Below, piece by piece: positions 33,248 to 42,573 of a stretch of DNA of 55,218 nucleotides (position 1 is its first letter; each line of letters opens with the position of its first letter). This stretch comes from Bacteroides propionicigenes (GTDB taxonomy: Bacteria > Bacteroidota > Bacteroidia > Bacteroidales > Bacteroidaceae), in contig NZ_JAHBBW010000019.1 of the NCBI RefSeq assembly GCF_018390535.1, positions 1 through 55,218 of the forward strand, read 5' to 3'. Under the pieces are notes generated by a model. That model made no database searches. It was given only the letters and a program-made list of their open reading frames with translations, and had not been told where the DNA came from. The translations under genes and the position numbers were made by a program.

Positions 33248-33481
33248 ACTATTATTCTATTCAACTTAATTCAAATTCATAATAATTTGTTTCGTATTTC
33301 TTAAATCCGAAACCTGATGCCCCCCTAAGCACATAAACATACGCACCCGAGTCCCTAACCACAAGTAGGCAACTGCCCATAGGAACAGCTATATATAGGA
33401 GACAGTTCATGCGTCAACCAACTATCGTTTCAAGATTAAGTGAGTGTATTCTGTCAGTTCTTCAATCAGCATAAGCGAGGA

Positions 33482-34369
33482 TTACACAACCATATGCGCA
33501 TTAGCGATTCTGCGAATACTCTCCTCGTAACTCACCACACGATATTTGCCGTCAAAGTGGTTCGACAGCTCCATATCGTACACAATGCTACCAAACACTT
33601 TGTGGATAAAATCCAACTGAGGCACTTTACTCAACAAACGAAGAACTGGATTGAAGATGCGAGTCTGCCACATCTTGTTACCCGCAGACTTAGCAATGTC
33701 AGCTACAATCTTACTAATCTCGATATAGCACTCCTGCTGCGGATAATAAATACCACCCTTATTGTTCTCTATAATCAGACGTATCAACTCACAAAGATTG
33801 TCCACATATACCATGCTCTGCTTGTTTTCCAGTTTAGGGAAGACAGGCATCTTCTTTGCAAAATTCACCAGACGGGGAAAGTTATCACGCGCAAACTCGC
33901 TATAGATTAATGGTGGACGTATGATAGCTATCTGGAATGTATCATCCAGCAGCTTCTGTAATCCTCTTTCTGCCATCATCTTACTCTTGCCATAAATAGT
34001 AGGCTCAGACGGTACAGTCTCTGCCGTGATTATCTTCTCCTCGCCCAATCCGCTCATATCGCCATACACAATCTGACTACTCATCTGTACGAACATAGGT
34101 ACACCCTCACTCTTTGTTTTAGTTGCTATATCGATAGGCAACTGACCATTCACAGCATAATACTGTTCCTCACTACCCTGACGTGCATTTGCATGAGCCA
34201 AACCGCTCACATTATAAACCGCATCATATCCGTGAAAGTCAGTCTCTGCCCACTTTCGGTTCATACTATCCACCGCATCTATCTGCCAGTCAGAATAGTT
34301 CTTTTTTATATATTCTGTAAACTTGTCACCGATGTATCCACCGACGCCAACGAGCATCACTTTCTTCAT
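33482..34369 (-). CDS. NAD-dependent sugar epimerase/dehydratase
   Basis: A 295-residue extended short-chain dehydrogenase. The NAD-binding loop is MLVGVGGYIGDKF and the catalytic pair is in IYGKSKMMAE (YxxxK). It modifies a nucleotide sugar; which one cannot be told. Its start lies 1 bp after the ATP-grasp stop codon, so the two are coupled. The 234 bp downstream hold no gene. Confidence 0.85.
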   Translation of the reverse strand: MKKVMLVGVGGYIGDKFTEYIKKNYSDWQIDAVDSMNRKWAETDFHGYDAVYNVSGLAHANARQGSEEQYYAVNGQLPIDIATKTKSEGVPMFVQMSSQIVYGDMSGLGEEKIITAETVPSEPTIYGKSKMMAERGLQKLLDDTFQIAIIRPPLIYSEFARDNFPRLVNFAKKMPVFPKLENKQSMVYVDNLCELIRLIIENNKGGIYYPQQECYIEISKIVADIAKSAGNKMWQTRIFNPVLRLLSKVPQLDFIHKVFGSIVYDMELSNHFDGKYRVVSYEESIRRIANAHMVV

Positions 34370-34370
34370 A

Positions 34371-35516
34371 TTACTTAAAGTTTTCCCAGTTCTTAATCAC
34401 CTCATCCCAAGGGCCACAATCCTCCTTATCGTAGATATATACACATTTGGCGTCCTTGAATTCGCGGAGCCACTCGGGCAGCGAGCACATACCGCCTTCC
34501 ACACGTTTGGCATAGTCGATCACCTCACTCATACTAGTAAAAGGTTCAAACTCCTTGCGATCGGCCGGATCAATGCAGCCATTCTCCATACCCTTAATCC
34601 AAAGATAAGGTAAAGGCATACCAGCAAACTTACCCGTCGGATTCCAAGCCGAAGCACGGAAGTTGGTCTCCATAAAATAATATGTACCATCCTTGTCAAT
34701 CAGGAATTCCACTTCAAATACGCCTTCAAAACCGATTTCCTCGAACATCGCCTGAAGTTTCTTTTCCATCTCCTTATCCTCAAACATCTTCACGTCGTGA
34801 TAAGGGCTGTAGTAACCCTGAATCAAGTACTTCCACTTCATCTCAGTCACAATCTGCATCTCTTTACCCTTGTTAATACAGTAACCTTCGAGAGCCATTT
34901 CGTTCTGCTTGTCCACAAAGTGTTGGATCATAATCAGCGGACTCTCAATCTTAACGATAGCTTCACGGAGTTCCTGCTCGCTCTGACAGATATACACATC
35001 GGACTTCCAGCTACCCGAGTTTGGCGAGATGTCCTTGGTGATAATCGGGTACCAAAGATGCTCCGGCAGTTCGTCTTTCTTGCTGATCACATACGAATCC
35101 AGCACATTGAAGCCATACTTCTTTGCCAACTGCTGAATCTCGTACTTATCCATAAACTCATTGATTCTGCCAGTACAGCCTGCATTGTAAGCGATAAACT
35201 TATCCTTCCACTCATTATAGTGCAGATCAAAGTAACCCACCGACTTGTCGTCCGAGAATACGATATAAGGCTTCTTGCCCGTTTCTTCCACCAGATGACC
35301 ATACTGCTTCATCAACAAACGGAAGCCATCTTCTACCGAGTCCACACGATGTAACTTCGAGATATATTTGCTCTTCGTAGCCACCTCGTATCTACGCTTC
35401 ACCGAGATATAAACAGGATTGATACCATTCTCGCCCAAGGCGCGAATCATGTTCAGCGGATTATAGTGCTCCAGTGCAAACACTATGCACAAGTGACCGT
35501 TGTATTGATTATTCAT
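34371..35516 (-). CDS. ATP-grasp ligase
   Basis: A 381-residue ATP-grasp protein. Such enzymes join a carboxylate to an amine or thiol through an acyl phosphate. The N-terminal part (CIVFALEHYNPLNMIRALGE) is the pre-ATP domain; the ATP-binding lysine region is WYPIITKDISPNSGSWK; the metal-binding end is FEVEFLIDKDGTYYFMETNF. It lies between the DegT-like and epimerase genes and could add an amino acid or similar group to a capsule sugar. That role is inferred. Confidence 0.82.
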   Translation of the reverse strand: MNNQYNGHLCIVFALEHYNPLNMIRALGENGINPVYISVKRRYEVATKSKYISKLHRVDSVEDGFRLLMKQYGHLVEETGKKPYIVFSDDKSVGYFDLHYNEWKDKFIAYNAGCTGRINEFMDKYEIQQLAKKYGFNVLDSYVISKKDELPEHLWYPIITKDISPNSGSWKSDVYICQSEQELREAIVKIESPLIMIQHFVDKQNEMALEGYCINKGKEMQIVTEMKWKYLIQGYYSPYHDVKMFEDKEMEKKLQAMFEEIGFEGVFEVEFLIDKDGTYYFMETNFRASAWNPTGKFAGMPLPYLWIKGMENGCIDPADRKEFEPFTSMSEVIDYAKRVEGGMCSLPEWLREFKDAKCVYIYDKEDCGPWDEVIKNWENFK

Positions 35517-35527
35517 TATTGTATAGT

Positions 35528-36496
35528 TTATTTATTCTTGATTACGTTTACCAGATACTCAATCTCCTCCTTGCCATAACGCTGGTCAATGGTAATCGGA
35601 ATCACGTAACGGCTGATCCAGTGCTCAAAGCTCTCTACAGGTTGTTCCTCGCAGATGTAATTCCACCAGTGTCCCTGGAAGTGCTTGGCCGCAAACAATT
35701 TTTGAATCAATGCATCATCCTCCACTACCAACGGATACACCATCGGAATGGTCTCCTCATCCATATAACGAGTAGGATCAACCTTATTGATGCCACTCAA
35801 GCACTTATGCGCGTAGGCAAAATTTCCCTTACGCTTCTGCTTGTTATAGGCATAGTCTTCCGCATCCACCAGCGTGCGGGTCAGTTTCGACATTCGCATA
35901 CAGTCCTCGGCATCAATGCGATGTTCGTTCAAACTACGTGCCTCATAACCCTTCCCCTCACAACCGTACTCAATTCGCTTCAAGAGGAAAGCTGCCGTAT
36001 CCGAACTGTAGCACTGCGGATATTCCTCCACATATTTATGCGCATCCTTGCCAACAACGTATGCACCATCAGGAGTACCCACAAATTTTCGGCACGAATA
36101 TACCATCAAAGCACCCTCCACCGGATGGCAAAAGAACGCCTGTGCACAATCAATAATAGTATGTTCATAGGATTTAGCCAACTCGGCCATACGATTGCTC
36201 GACATGATGCCATAGTAGTTTACCAGTAATACCGCATCATCCTCCTTGGCTTCAATATCCAACGGATTCCAATCTTTGTCCTGATGGTAGAAACACACCT
36301 CCACACCCTTCTTCTCAAAAGTCTTGCGAATCGAATCACACTGGTAAATCGGAATCCAAATGCGTTTACATCCGGTTACACGGAAAGCATGCCAAATACC
36401 CATGCGACCAGTGTTCAGTCTGGCAATATCAGTTTCTTGATTGTAGAGTTCACGGCCTTTAGGCAGTTGTAACTCAAGAAATGAACCTATCTCCAT
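35528..36496 (-). CDS. DegT/DnrJ/EryC1-like PLP protein
   Basis: A 322-residue member of the sugar aminotransferase superfamily, somewhat short of the usual 360-390. The fold's aspartate is in HTIIDCAQAFF and the PLP lysine is likely the K in VYSCRKFVGTPDGAYV. The N-terminus (RLNTGRMGIWHAFR) fits the substrate-binding turn. It may put an amino group on a nucleotide sugar, or act as a related PLP enzyme. It is followed by the ATP-grasp gene 11 bp later. Confidence 0.78.
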   Translation of the reverse strand: MEIGSFLELQLPKGRELYNQETDIARLNTGRMGIWHAFRVTGCKRIWIPIYQCDSIRKTFEKKGVEVCFYHQDKDWNPLDIEAKEDDAVLLVNYYGIMSSNRMAELAKSYEHTIIDCAQAFFCHPVEGALMVYSCRKFVGTPDGAYVVGKDAHKYVEEYPQCYSSDTAAFLLKRIEYGCEGKGYEARSLNEHRIDAEDCMRMSKLTRTLVDAEDYAYNKQKRKGNFAYAHKCLSGINKVDPTRYMDEETIPMVYPLVVEDDALIQKLFAAKHFQGHWWNYICEEQPVESFEHWISRYVIPITIDQRYGKEEIEYLVNVIKNK

Positions 36497-36502
36497 CTTT
36501 AC

Positions 36503-37123
36503 TTATCCTTTTTGGTCAACAATCTGATCGTCCGTCATTTTCGGAGCACGCACGCTATCGGTAGGACGTTGGAAACCGAGTACAATGGCAAAGGTTTTAT
36601 AGAACACCAACCAATCTAGTTTCAAGTTCCAGTTACGCACATAATAAAGATCAAACTCAGCCATCTGCCGGCGATTCTCCGACTCCCCCTCATGTACAGC
36701 CTCCCAACCGGTAATACCGGGGCGCATCGACTGACGCTCCTGCTGTTCAGTCTCGGTCATCACCAACATTTCTTTGGCCAAGATAGGACGAGGTCCAATA
36801 AATGACATCTCACCCTTCAGAATATTCCATATTTGGAAGAGTTCATCCGTATTTGTCTTGCGCACAATTCTGCCCCACTTCTTCAGTCGTACCTCATTGG
36901 GCAGCAACTCACCATTTTCATCGCGCTCGTTAGTCATCGAGCGAAGCTTATATAGTGTAAACAACTTGTTCTTGTAGCCCACACGCTCTTGCTTGAAGAT
37001 AGGCGAAGACTCAGGCGACACCACCTTCACAAAGATGATTCCGCACAACAATACCAATGATGCCGGAATGAACAGAATCAATGCCAATATCAAGTCAAAA
37101 AGCCTCTTTACATTTTTTTTCAT
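36503..37123 (-). CDS. Initiating sugar-phosphate transferase (PglC/WcaJ-type)
   Basis: A 206-residue enzyme that moves a sugar phosphate from a nucleotide sugar to undecaprenyl phosphate and so starts each repeat unit. It has the N-terminal membrane hairpin (LFDLILALILFIPASLVLLC), the catalytic DE pair in TNTDELFQIWNILKGEMSFI, and the GPRP motif. The short form matches PglC-like enzymes without the extra membrane domain of WbaP. It lies in the middle-late part of the capsule operon. Confidence 0.93.
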   Translation of the reverse strand: MKKNVKRLFDLILALILFIPASLVLLCGIIFVKVVSPESSPIFKQERVGYKNKLFTLYKLRSMTNERDENGELLPNEVRLKKWGRIVRKTNTDELFQIWNILKGEMSFIGPRPILAKEMLVMTETEQQERQSMRPGITGWEAVHEGESENRRQMAEFDLYYVRNWNLKLDWLVFYKTFAIVLGFQRPTDSVRAPKMTDDQIVDQKG

Positions 37124-37257
37124 TATATCTTATTTTTTACTTATTCAATTGTAGCTATCTATTTTTCTAAATAGCACAACCAACTCATTTATGAGGATTT
37201 ACAGATATAGTAGATAATTGGATTTAACTTTCATTCATTGATAAAACAAGATAATAT

Positions 37258-37746
37258 TTACTTCTTGGGTTCTACGCCCCATTTATTAAGCAACTTCTCC
37301 ACTTCGGTAGGAATCTCACATATGAAATCATTTTCGCGAGGAATAAACCCATCTAACTTTTCCCAAGCATCCACAATAGAATAGGTTCCATCCAGTATAT
37401 ACCCCTCTTGAGAAAGTTTGCGAACAATTTCTGTTTGGTGGTCGTTCAGCATCTCGTTATATTTCTTCAAACGAGCTACTGCTATACACTTCTTCCCCTT
37501 TTGTATGGCGCTAAACAGAGCGCCACTACCAGCATGACTAATCACCACATCGGCCTTTGCCATGTACTCCTTAAACTCATTCTCGGGCACATAGTCCAAA
37601 CATTTGATGATATCAGATGCATAGTGTGTATTGCCCAACTGAACTACAAACTCATTATCGGGATGCAGTGTATCTATAAGTTCCTCCACCATCCGCAGAC
37701 AGCGAGGAAACTGATTGCCTTGTGTACCTAATGTTATAAATACCAT
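37258..37746 (-). CDS. Glycosyltransferase subunit, PssE/Alg13-like
   Basis: A 162-residue protein with the C-terminal GT28 fold (MVFITLGTQGNQFPRCLRMV and VISHAGSGALFSAIQKGK), the nucleotide-sugar-binding half of a split enzyme. Its partner is the Alg14/PssD-like protein encoded 10 bp upstream. Such pairs add the second sugar of a repeat unit at the membrane. There is a 134-bp gap after it with no gene. Confidence 0.9.
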   Translation of the reverse strand: MVFITLGTQGNQFPRCLRMVEELIDTLHPDNEFVVQLGNTHYASDIIKCLDYVPENEFKEYMAKADVVISHAGSGALFSAIQKGKKCIAVARLKKYNEMLNDHQTEIVRKLSQEGYILDGTYSIVDAWEKLDGFIPRENDFICEIPTEVEKLLNKWGVEPKK

Positions 37747-37756
37747 AATTGTGTAC

Positions 37757-38272
37757 TTATACTAATGTTCCATAATACTTTGCTTCAGGATAGAGTTCAA
37801 GCATCTCTGGCCATTGCACAAAGATTTGATCGGCCATTTTATGTACCAAAATTCCGGTCATCGAGCGTGCATACACCTTAGCACGAGTTTCAATAAAAAT
37901 AATTTTACTGCCATGGAGTTTGCCAATAATGAACAGAGGTACGGCAATATTACTGCCGGTAGAGATAATCACCTTAGGACGATACTGTTTCCATATTTTT
38001 CGACTGGCAAAAAGCATCTGAAAGTAAACAACCAGAAACGACCACCGACTACCGCTCTCGTTATCCTTCACCTCCTTACGTCGTGAAGACTCACCCTCCA
38101 TGATTTCAATATGTCCAATGTTCTTCAAAGCTAGTATTTCCTTGGTTGCTCGCACATTGTCTGTCACCAATACAGACTCATACTTGCCGAACAACTCCTT
38201 CATTGCCATCATCTGACTGAAATGTCCACCTTGATTACAGGCGAACATTACAGTATTGGTTAGTTTTGACAT
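37757..38272 (-). CDS. Glycosyltransferase subunit, PssD/Alg14-like
   Basis: A 171-residue protein of the Alg14/Cps14F type, the membrane-bound partner of the PssE-like subunit. Motifs: FACNQGGHFSQMMAMKELFG near the N-terminus, KVIISTGSNIAVPLFIIGKL, and FIETRAKVYARSMTGILVHK. It should anchor its partner and supply the acceptor site. Both genes are adjacent and in the standard order. Confidence 0.9.
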   Translation of the reverse strand: MSKLTNTVMFACNQGGHFSQMMAMKELFGKYESVLVTDNVRATKEILALKNIGHIEIMEGESSRRKEVKDNESGSRWSFLVVYFQMLFASRKIWKQYRPKVIISTGSNIAVPLFIIGKLHGSKIIFIETRAKVYARSMTGILVHKMADQIFVQWPEMLELYPEAKYYGTLV

Positions 38273-38276
38273 TATT

Positions 38277-39239
38277 CTAAATGTTAATTACAGAACGATA
38301 TAAGTCATAAATCTTGTTTGCAACCGAATCCTCATCCAATTGCAGTTGAATTACTTTGTCTCTTCCCAACAAGCCATTCTTCTTATGCAAAATCGATTCT
38401 GTAACCAATTGGGCAAGTTCCTCTGCATTATGTTCTTTTGAAACAAAACAATCCTTTACTCCATCAAGCAACATTTTTACATCACCAACTGGAGTTGATA
38501 CACAAGGAAGGTTACAACACATAGCTTCTTTTATAGCTTGAGGAGAACCTTCTGACTTCGATGTCATCAGCAGCAAATCACAGTTTGAATACAATTGTGC
38601 AATTTGCTGACGAGTCATATTCTTCAGTTCACGTTCCTCTGCATCAACATGATACTTCTGCTTCAAAATTTCAAGCGTTTCACAGAAGAGAGAATAATTC
38701 TTTACCTGACGCTCATGATTACTTGGAAATACAATCTGCACTTTATTATGAGTCTCCGTCTTTTCCAATGGTTTAAAAGTTTGCAAATCTACAGCACATG
38801 GCACCATGTGGGTATTTGAACAATAAGGCTTTATCAGAGACTCCATTTCATCGTTCAGGATAACGGCTGCATCAGAATTCTTTGCTGTAATCCTCGACAC
38901 AAAAACCGATAATCTTCCATTACCACCTTTTGGCTGTATATCGCTTCCGTGAAATGTGGTAATCGTTGGCAAATGCTTTACAAAAGGATTGAGATGATAC
39001 ATTCCTGCCAATCCATAATGGATATGGACTAAATCGTAATTGCCTTTATTGACTTTCTTTGCGACACCAAATATTGATTTCATGTATTGCCACTTATCAC
39101 CGAAACCATTGATATAATACACATCAAAGTTTACATCAGGCTGCAATCGTTTAATGGCTTGCACTTGTTCATAAACAAAAATGCCATGATAAGGATGCTC
39201 CTCGGTCGGATAGACGTTTGTGACTATTAAAACATTCAT
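38277..39239 (-). CDS. Glycosyltransferase family 4
   Basis: A 320-residue GT-B fold glycosyltransferase. The acceptor side starts MNVLIVTNVYPTEEHPYHGI; the donor side has the EGSPQAIKEAMCCNLPCVST motif typical of GT4, with the conserved acidic residue in SEGSP. It should add one sugar of the capsule repeat unit. It follows the Wzy-like gene and lies 4 bp before the PssD gene. Confidence 0.92.
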   Translation of the reverse strand: MNVLIVTNVYPTEEHPYHGIFVYEQVQAIKRLQPDVNFDVYYINGFGDKWQYMKSIFGVAKKVNKGNYDLVHIHYGLAGMYHLNPFVKHLPTITTFHGSDIQPKGGNGRLSVFVSRITAKNSDAAVILNDEMESLIKPYCSNTHMVPCAVDLQTFKPLEKTETHNKVQIVFPSNHERQVKNYSLFCETLEILKQKYHVDAEERELKNMTRQQIAQLYSNCDLLLMTSKSEGSPQAIKEAMCCNLPCVSTPVGDVKMLLDGVKDCFVSKEHNAEELAQLVTESILHKKNGLLGRDKVIQLQLDEDSVANKIYDLYRSVINI

Positions 39240-39256
39240 AGAGTAAATATGCTCTT

Positions 39257-40603
39257 CTAAAAAGCAACATTATAAAACAATATCATTGCCATTATACCAG
39301 CAATGTATATCTTATGGAACTTGAGTTCTTTTCCATCTAGGTTCTGAATTCCATAAGCAGTCAGAATCATTATAAACGGAAATACGACAAAGCGATATCT
39401 GAAATCGAAAGAGAAAGACATCATTAAAACCATCAGACTATTGAGCAATATGGTTGATAGCATAACGAAAATATGATCTCTTCTGCTAATTGCCTTGATA
39501 AACCCTCCTATGAAAAGCGACCCCCAAAGAATGGATATGAAAGCTGTAAAATTGGGCATTGTAATATAGGAAATTTTATCGGCAGTTGAAACAAATGAAG
39601 GAATCGGTCCTATAAATGCGAACAAACTGTTTGCTATCATAGATAAAATTCCTCCCAAGCCAGAGTCTGCATAGTGCATAGCATGCATATCATTAAACAC
39701 ATTTTCAGATAATCCTCTCATTACCAACAGATAAGCAGTAAGTTTTGTCCCAATATATATACAAACACCAAACAACAATGCTAGTATAAATACGTTCCTT
39801 AAGTTAAGTTTTACATATTTCGCAAACCTTACCGATACAATTGCAAGAATCAACATTGGCAAGAATGCTAATCGGAATAATACAGTCAATGCAGAAAAAA
39901 GAATCAACATCAACAAATTACCAATATACTTTGTTGTATAGTAACGAATAGAATAATAGGTTGCACCAACAACAAACAAGGTAAAGAAGTTCTCCTTAAG
40001 ACCATTGGCAGAGGTCACAACAGAATAGGATAACGTACCTAAAATAGCAATCACTAATTTGGAATATTCAGAATTGATATAGTAGCTAGCAATTTTATAA
40101 GTATAATTACACAACATGGTGACGGCTATACTATTAGCCAAAAGTGCCATATGTATACCAAAATTATTTCCGAACATTCTATAGATAAAATACAAGATAT
40201 ATGCAAATCCCGAATCATCCAAATCAAGATCTTCTATACAAAGATTCATGAAATCTGATAGCGAATATCTGCTAGCCTTGAGTGCATCCATATGATAGTC
40301 CAAGGCATCCATAGGAATTGGACCAAGAGGGTCATTCCAATGTTCGATATAAAACAAACGAATGACTACACTCATTATAAAATGTGCAGAAAATATTATG
40401 AACAAAAGGCTACCTTTAGTTATTTTCTGACTAATTGATAAGACAAACAAGCTAGTCATTACCATCATAATCTGCATAGACAAAACACTTACATCAGGTG
40501 CAAGCTTCTGTCTAGACGATATCAAACAAGCAACTAAAAGAAAGATATACGAAACTCCCAAAAATCGAAAGTTCATAAATCTTATTGAGGATATTGAGTT
40601 CAT
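39257..40603 (-). CDS. Wzy-like polysaccharide polymerase
   Basis: A 448-residue protein with ten or more membrane segments and a periplasmic loop at about 85-140 (IEHWNDPLGPIPMDALDYHM). Multi-pass proteins like this in capsule loci join repeat units outside the inner membrane. Sequence conservation is low in this class, so the call rests on topology, length and place. One such gene and one flippase gene in the same operon make a full Wzx/Wzy set. Confidence 0.75.
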   Translation of the reverse strand: MNSISSIRFMNFRFLGVSYIFLLVACLISSRQKLAPDVSVLSMQIMMVMTSLFVLSISQKITKGSLLFIIFSAHFIMSVVIRLFYIEHWNDPLGPIPMDALDYHMDALKASRYSLSDFMNLCIEDLDLDDSGFAYILYFIYRMFGNNFGIHMALLANSIAVTMLCNYTYKIASYYINSEYSKLVIAILGTLSYSVVTSANGLKENFFTLFVVGATYYSIRYYTTKYIGNLLMLILFSALTVLFRLAFLPMLILAIVSVRFAKYVKLNLRNVFILALLFGVCIYIGTKLTAYLLVMRGLSENVFNDMHAMHYADSGLGGILSMIANSLFAFIGPIPSFVSTADKISYITMPNFTAFISILWGSLFIGGFIKAISRRDHIFVMLSTILLNSLMVLMMSFSFDFRYRFVVFPFIMILTAYGIQNLDGKELKFHKIYIAGIMAMILFYNVAF

Positions 40604-40606
40604 AAA

Positions 40607-41659
40607 TTAAAAACTATCCAAATCTAATTTTCTTAAATTCCAGCTATTTGCTTTGAGAACATTGATTCCGTTTATTTCCCAATTAATTTCACCTGTTTTA
40701 TCACATTGTAATGAGTAAACGAGAGATGGTGGAGTTTTTCTTATGCGATGTAAAAACGGAATCGTATAGAAACCTAACTTTTTTAGGAGTTTTGATTCGC
40801 TTACATCACCCTCTGGCTTCCAAACAAGTACCTCTGTCGGCCTACAATATCTTCTAAAGAAATAATATGATTTTTCAACGTAATTTTCATCTGAATATAA
40901 AACAAGCCCAAGATTGAAATCTTTCAAGTCTGTACTTGACAACATTAAGAAAGATAATAGTACATCATTGGCATCAAACGCTTGCACAAATCGATAAAAC
41001 TTGTTAGTTCTTGTCATGCGCCATTTCAGATTGTCTGAATCAACAGACGAGTGTATTGTGCCTGACCTGTCTAGAACATAAATGGATTGAATCTCCTTAT
41101 CCGACAAGGAATCCGTTATCTTATATTTAATTCCGCTCTTTACAATTTCAATATTACTTGTATTGTGAAAATTTTCCTGAAAACCGAAAAGCCTTTCCTT
41201 CAGAATACGTCCCCATGAAAAATCGTACATGTGGCGAAGAGGTATAAGGTCTACAAAGCCAATCTTCTTATTTCCATAGTATGGTATCCAAGACGGACCT
41301 GTATCAAGAATTAGCTTTATACCTTCTTTTCGTAATACATCTATAGAAAAACGATTCATCTTTGAAAAGAGTCCCTGTTTTCTGGCACTTGGTATAATAA
41401 CAGTATCGCAGATTTGTGCAACGACCTCACTTTTTTCTCCTATTATAAACTTATTTAGAAAGATACCTCGAAATCCAACGACTTCATTGTCTGAAGTAAC
41501 TGCAATGGTACTAAGGCACTTATTATAATTTGGATTCTTGTGGTAAGTCCAATCGAAGCGCATTTTTCTACCTTCGAGGTCTTCCTTCCACAAATAGCGT
41601 TCTATATCGGCACATTGCTCAAAATAATCCTCTGTATATAACTTTATTGTATACTCCAT
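40607..41659 (-). CDS. GNAT-family acyltransferase-like protein
   Basis: A 350-residue protein. The N-terminal half looks like a GNAT domain (TIAVTSDNEVVGFRGIFLNK, then ICDTVIIPSARKQGLFSKMN with the acetyl-CoA loop). The C-terminal part may be a second GNAT-like fold (FYRFVQAFDANDVLLSFLML). It could acylate an amino sugar of the capsule. No substrate can be named. Confidence 0.7.
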   Translation of the reverse strand: MEYTIKLYTEDYFEQCADIERYLWKEDLEGRKMRFDWTYHKNPNYNKCLSTIAVTSDNEVVGFRGIFLNKFIIGEKSEVVAQICDTVIIPSARKQGLFSKMNRFSIDVLRKEGIKLILDTGPSWIPYYGNKKIGFVDLIPLRHMYDFSWGRILKERLFGFQENFHNTSNIEIVKSGIKYKITDSLSDKEIQSIYVLDRSGTIHSSVDSDNLKWRMTRTNKFYRFVQAFDANDVLLSFLMLSSTDLKDFNLGLVLYSDENYVEKSYYFFRRYCRPTEVLVWKPEGDVSESKLLKKLGFYTIPFLHRIRKTPPSLVYSLQCDKTGEINWEINGINVLKANSWNLRKLDLDSF

Positions 41660-41661
41660 AA

Positions 41662-42573
41662 TTATCGGTTGAAAAAGTTTCGTTTGATTCTTCTAATCAA
41701 TTCAATTACATTGTAGTTCTTTACTCGATAGTCAATAGTCATAAGTAACTCTTTATTATGACTAACAATATTGAACTGATGACCGCCGAAATTATAGTCA
41801 GAGAATGCTGTACTGTAAATGCGATCCTTGTAAACCTGCTCGGAGTATTTTTCAGCAGTCAACTGTTCTATTTGCATCAGAGTAATGTCTTCTCCATAAC
41901 TTGAAACACAAATTTGAGCAGGGCGATACAACCGATCATTGAAAGAGAATACAGCACCTCCGTTTCGGCCATAATCATTACCTGTATAAATCGGAGACCT
42001 AGGGTGCTCTTTATATGGGCCGTCAAGTGAATCAGAGACAAATAGATATTGATTGAAAACTTCTTTTTCTTTAACAGATGTAAACAGATAGTACTTTGCC
42101 CCCTTTTTAATTATAGAGGAATCTACCCACTGGCGTTTCTCGTCTATAATAACCTTAGACAATTTCCATTTACTCAGATTATCATTGCAAGCTTCATAAA
42201 GGCGAATTGTTCCACTATATCCAGCTTCCGGCAACATATATACTTTACCATTATCCTCGAAAACATACGGGAAAGACAAGTGGAAAGCCTCCTTTAATAC
42301 ATCTATCTCGTCTGACCACACCTGCATATCATTAGTAAAACGCATGCAAATATGACCAATACCATACCATCTGTCTTGTCTCTCATAAAACAGATACAAT
42401 CTCCCATTGTATGAAAACAGGAAAGGGTCTGCAAGAAAAATGATTGGCTCTATCTTAAATAAGTCGGTATCAGACTCAAACTTCTTAATTAGAACACCTT
42501 GACTTTCTCCAAAGTCCTCTGCTTTTAGCTTGTTTATGCTAATGTTAAAGTTATTAATATATAAATTAAACAT
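41662..42573 (-). CDS. Five-bladed-propeller protein similar to the GINT1/formyltransferase-linked domain
   Basis: A 303-residue beta-rich protein. The stretches IIFLADPFLFSYNGRLYLFY, YMLPEAGYSGTIRLYEA and WVDSSIIKKGAKYYLFTSVK are repeats of a beta-propeller such as the N-terminal domain of glucosamine inositolphosphorylceramide transferase. In bacteria the domain is found in carbohydrate loci. It may be a glycosyltransferase or bind sugar. Its start overlaps the upstream glycosyltransferase gene by 8 bp. Confidence 0.7.
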   Translation of the reverse strand: MFNLYINNFNISINKLKAEDFGESQGVLIKKFESDTDLFKIEPIIFLADPFLFSYNGRLYLFYERQDRWYGIGHICMRFTNDMQVWSDEIDVLKEAFHLSFPYVFEDNGKVYMLPEAGYSGTIRLYEACNDNLSKWKLSKVIIDEKRQWVDSSIIKKGAKYYLFTSVKEKEVFNQYLFVSDSLDGPYKEHPRSPIYTGNDYGRNGGAVFSFNDRLYRPAQICVSSYGEDITLMQIEQLTAEKYSEQVYKDRIYSTAFSDYNFGGHQFNIVSHNKELLMTIDYRVKNYNVIELIRRIKRNFFNR

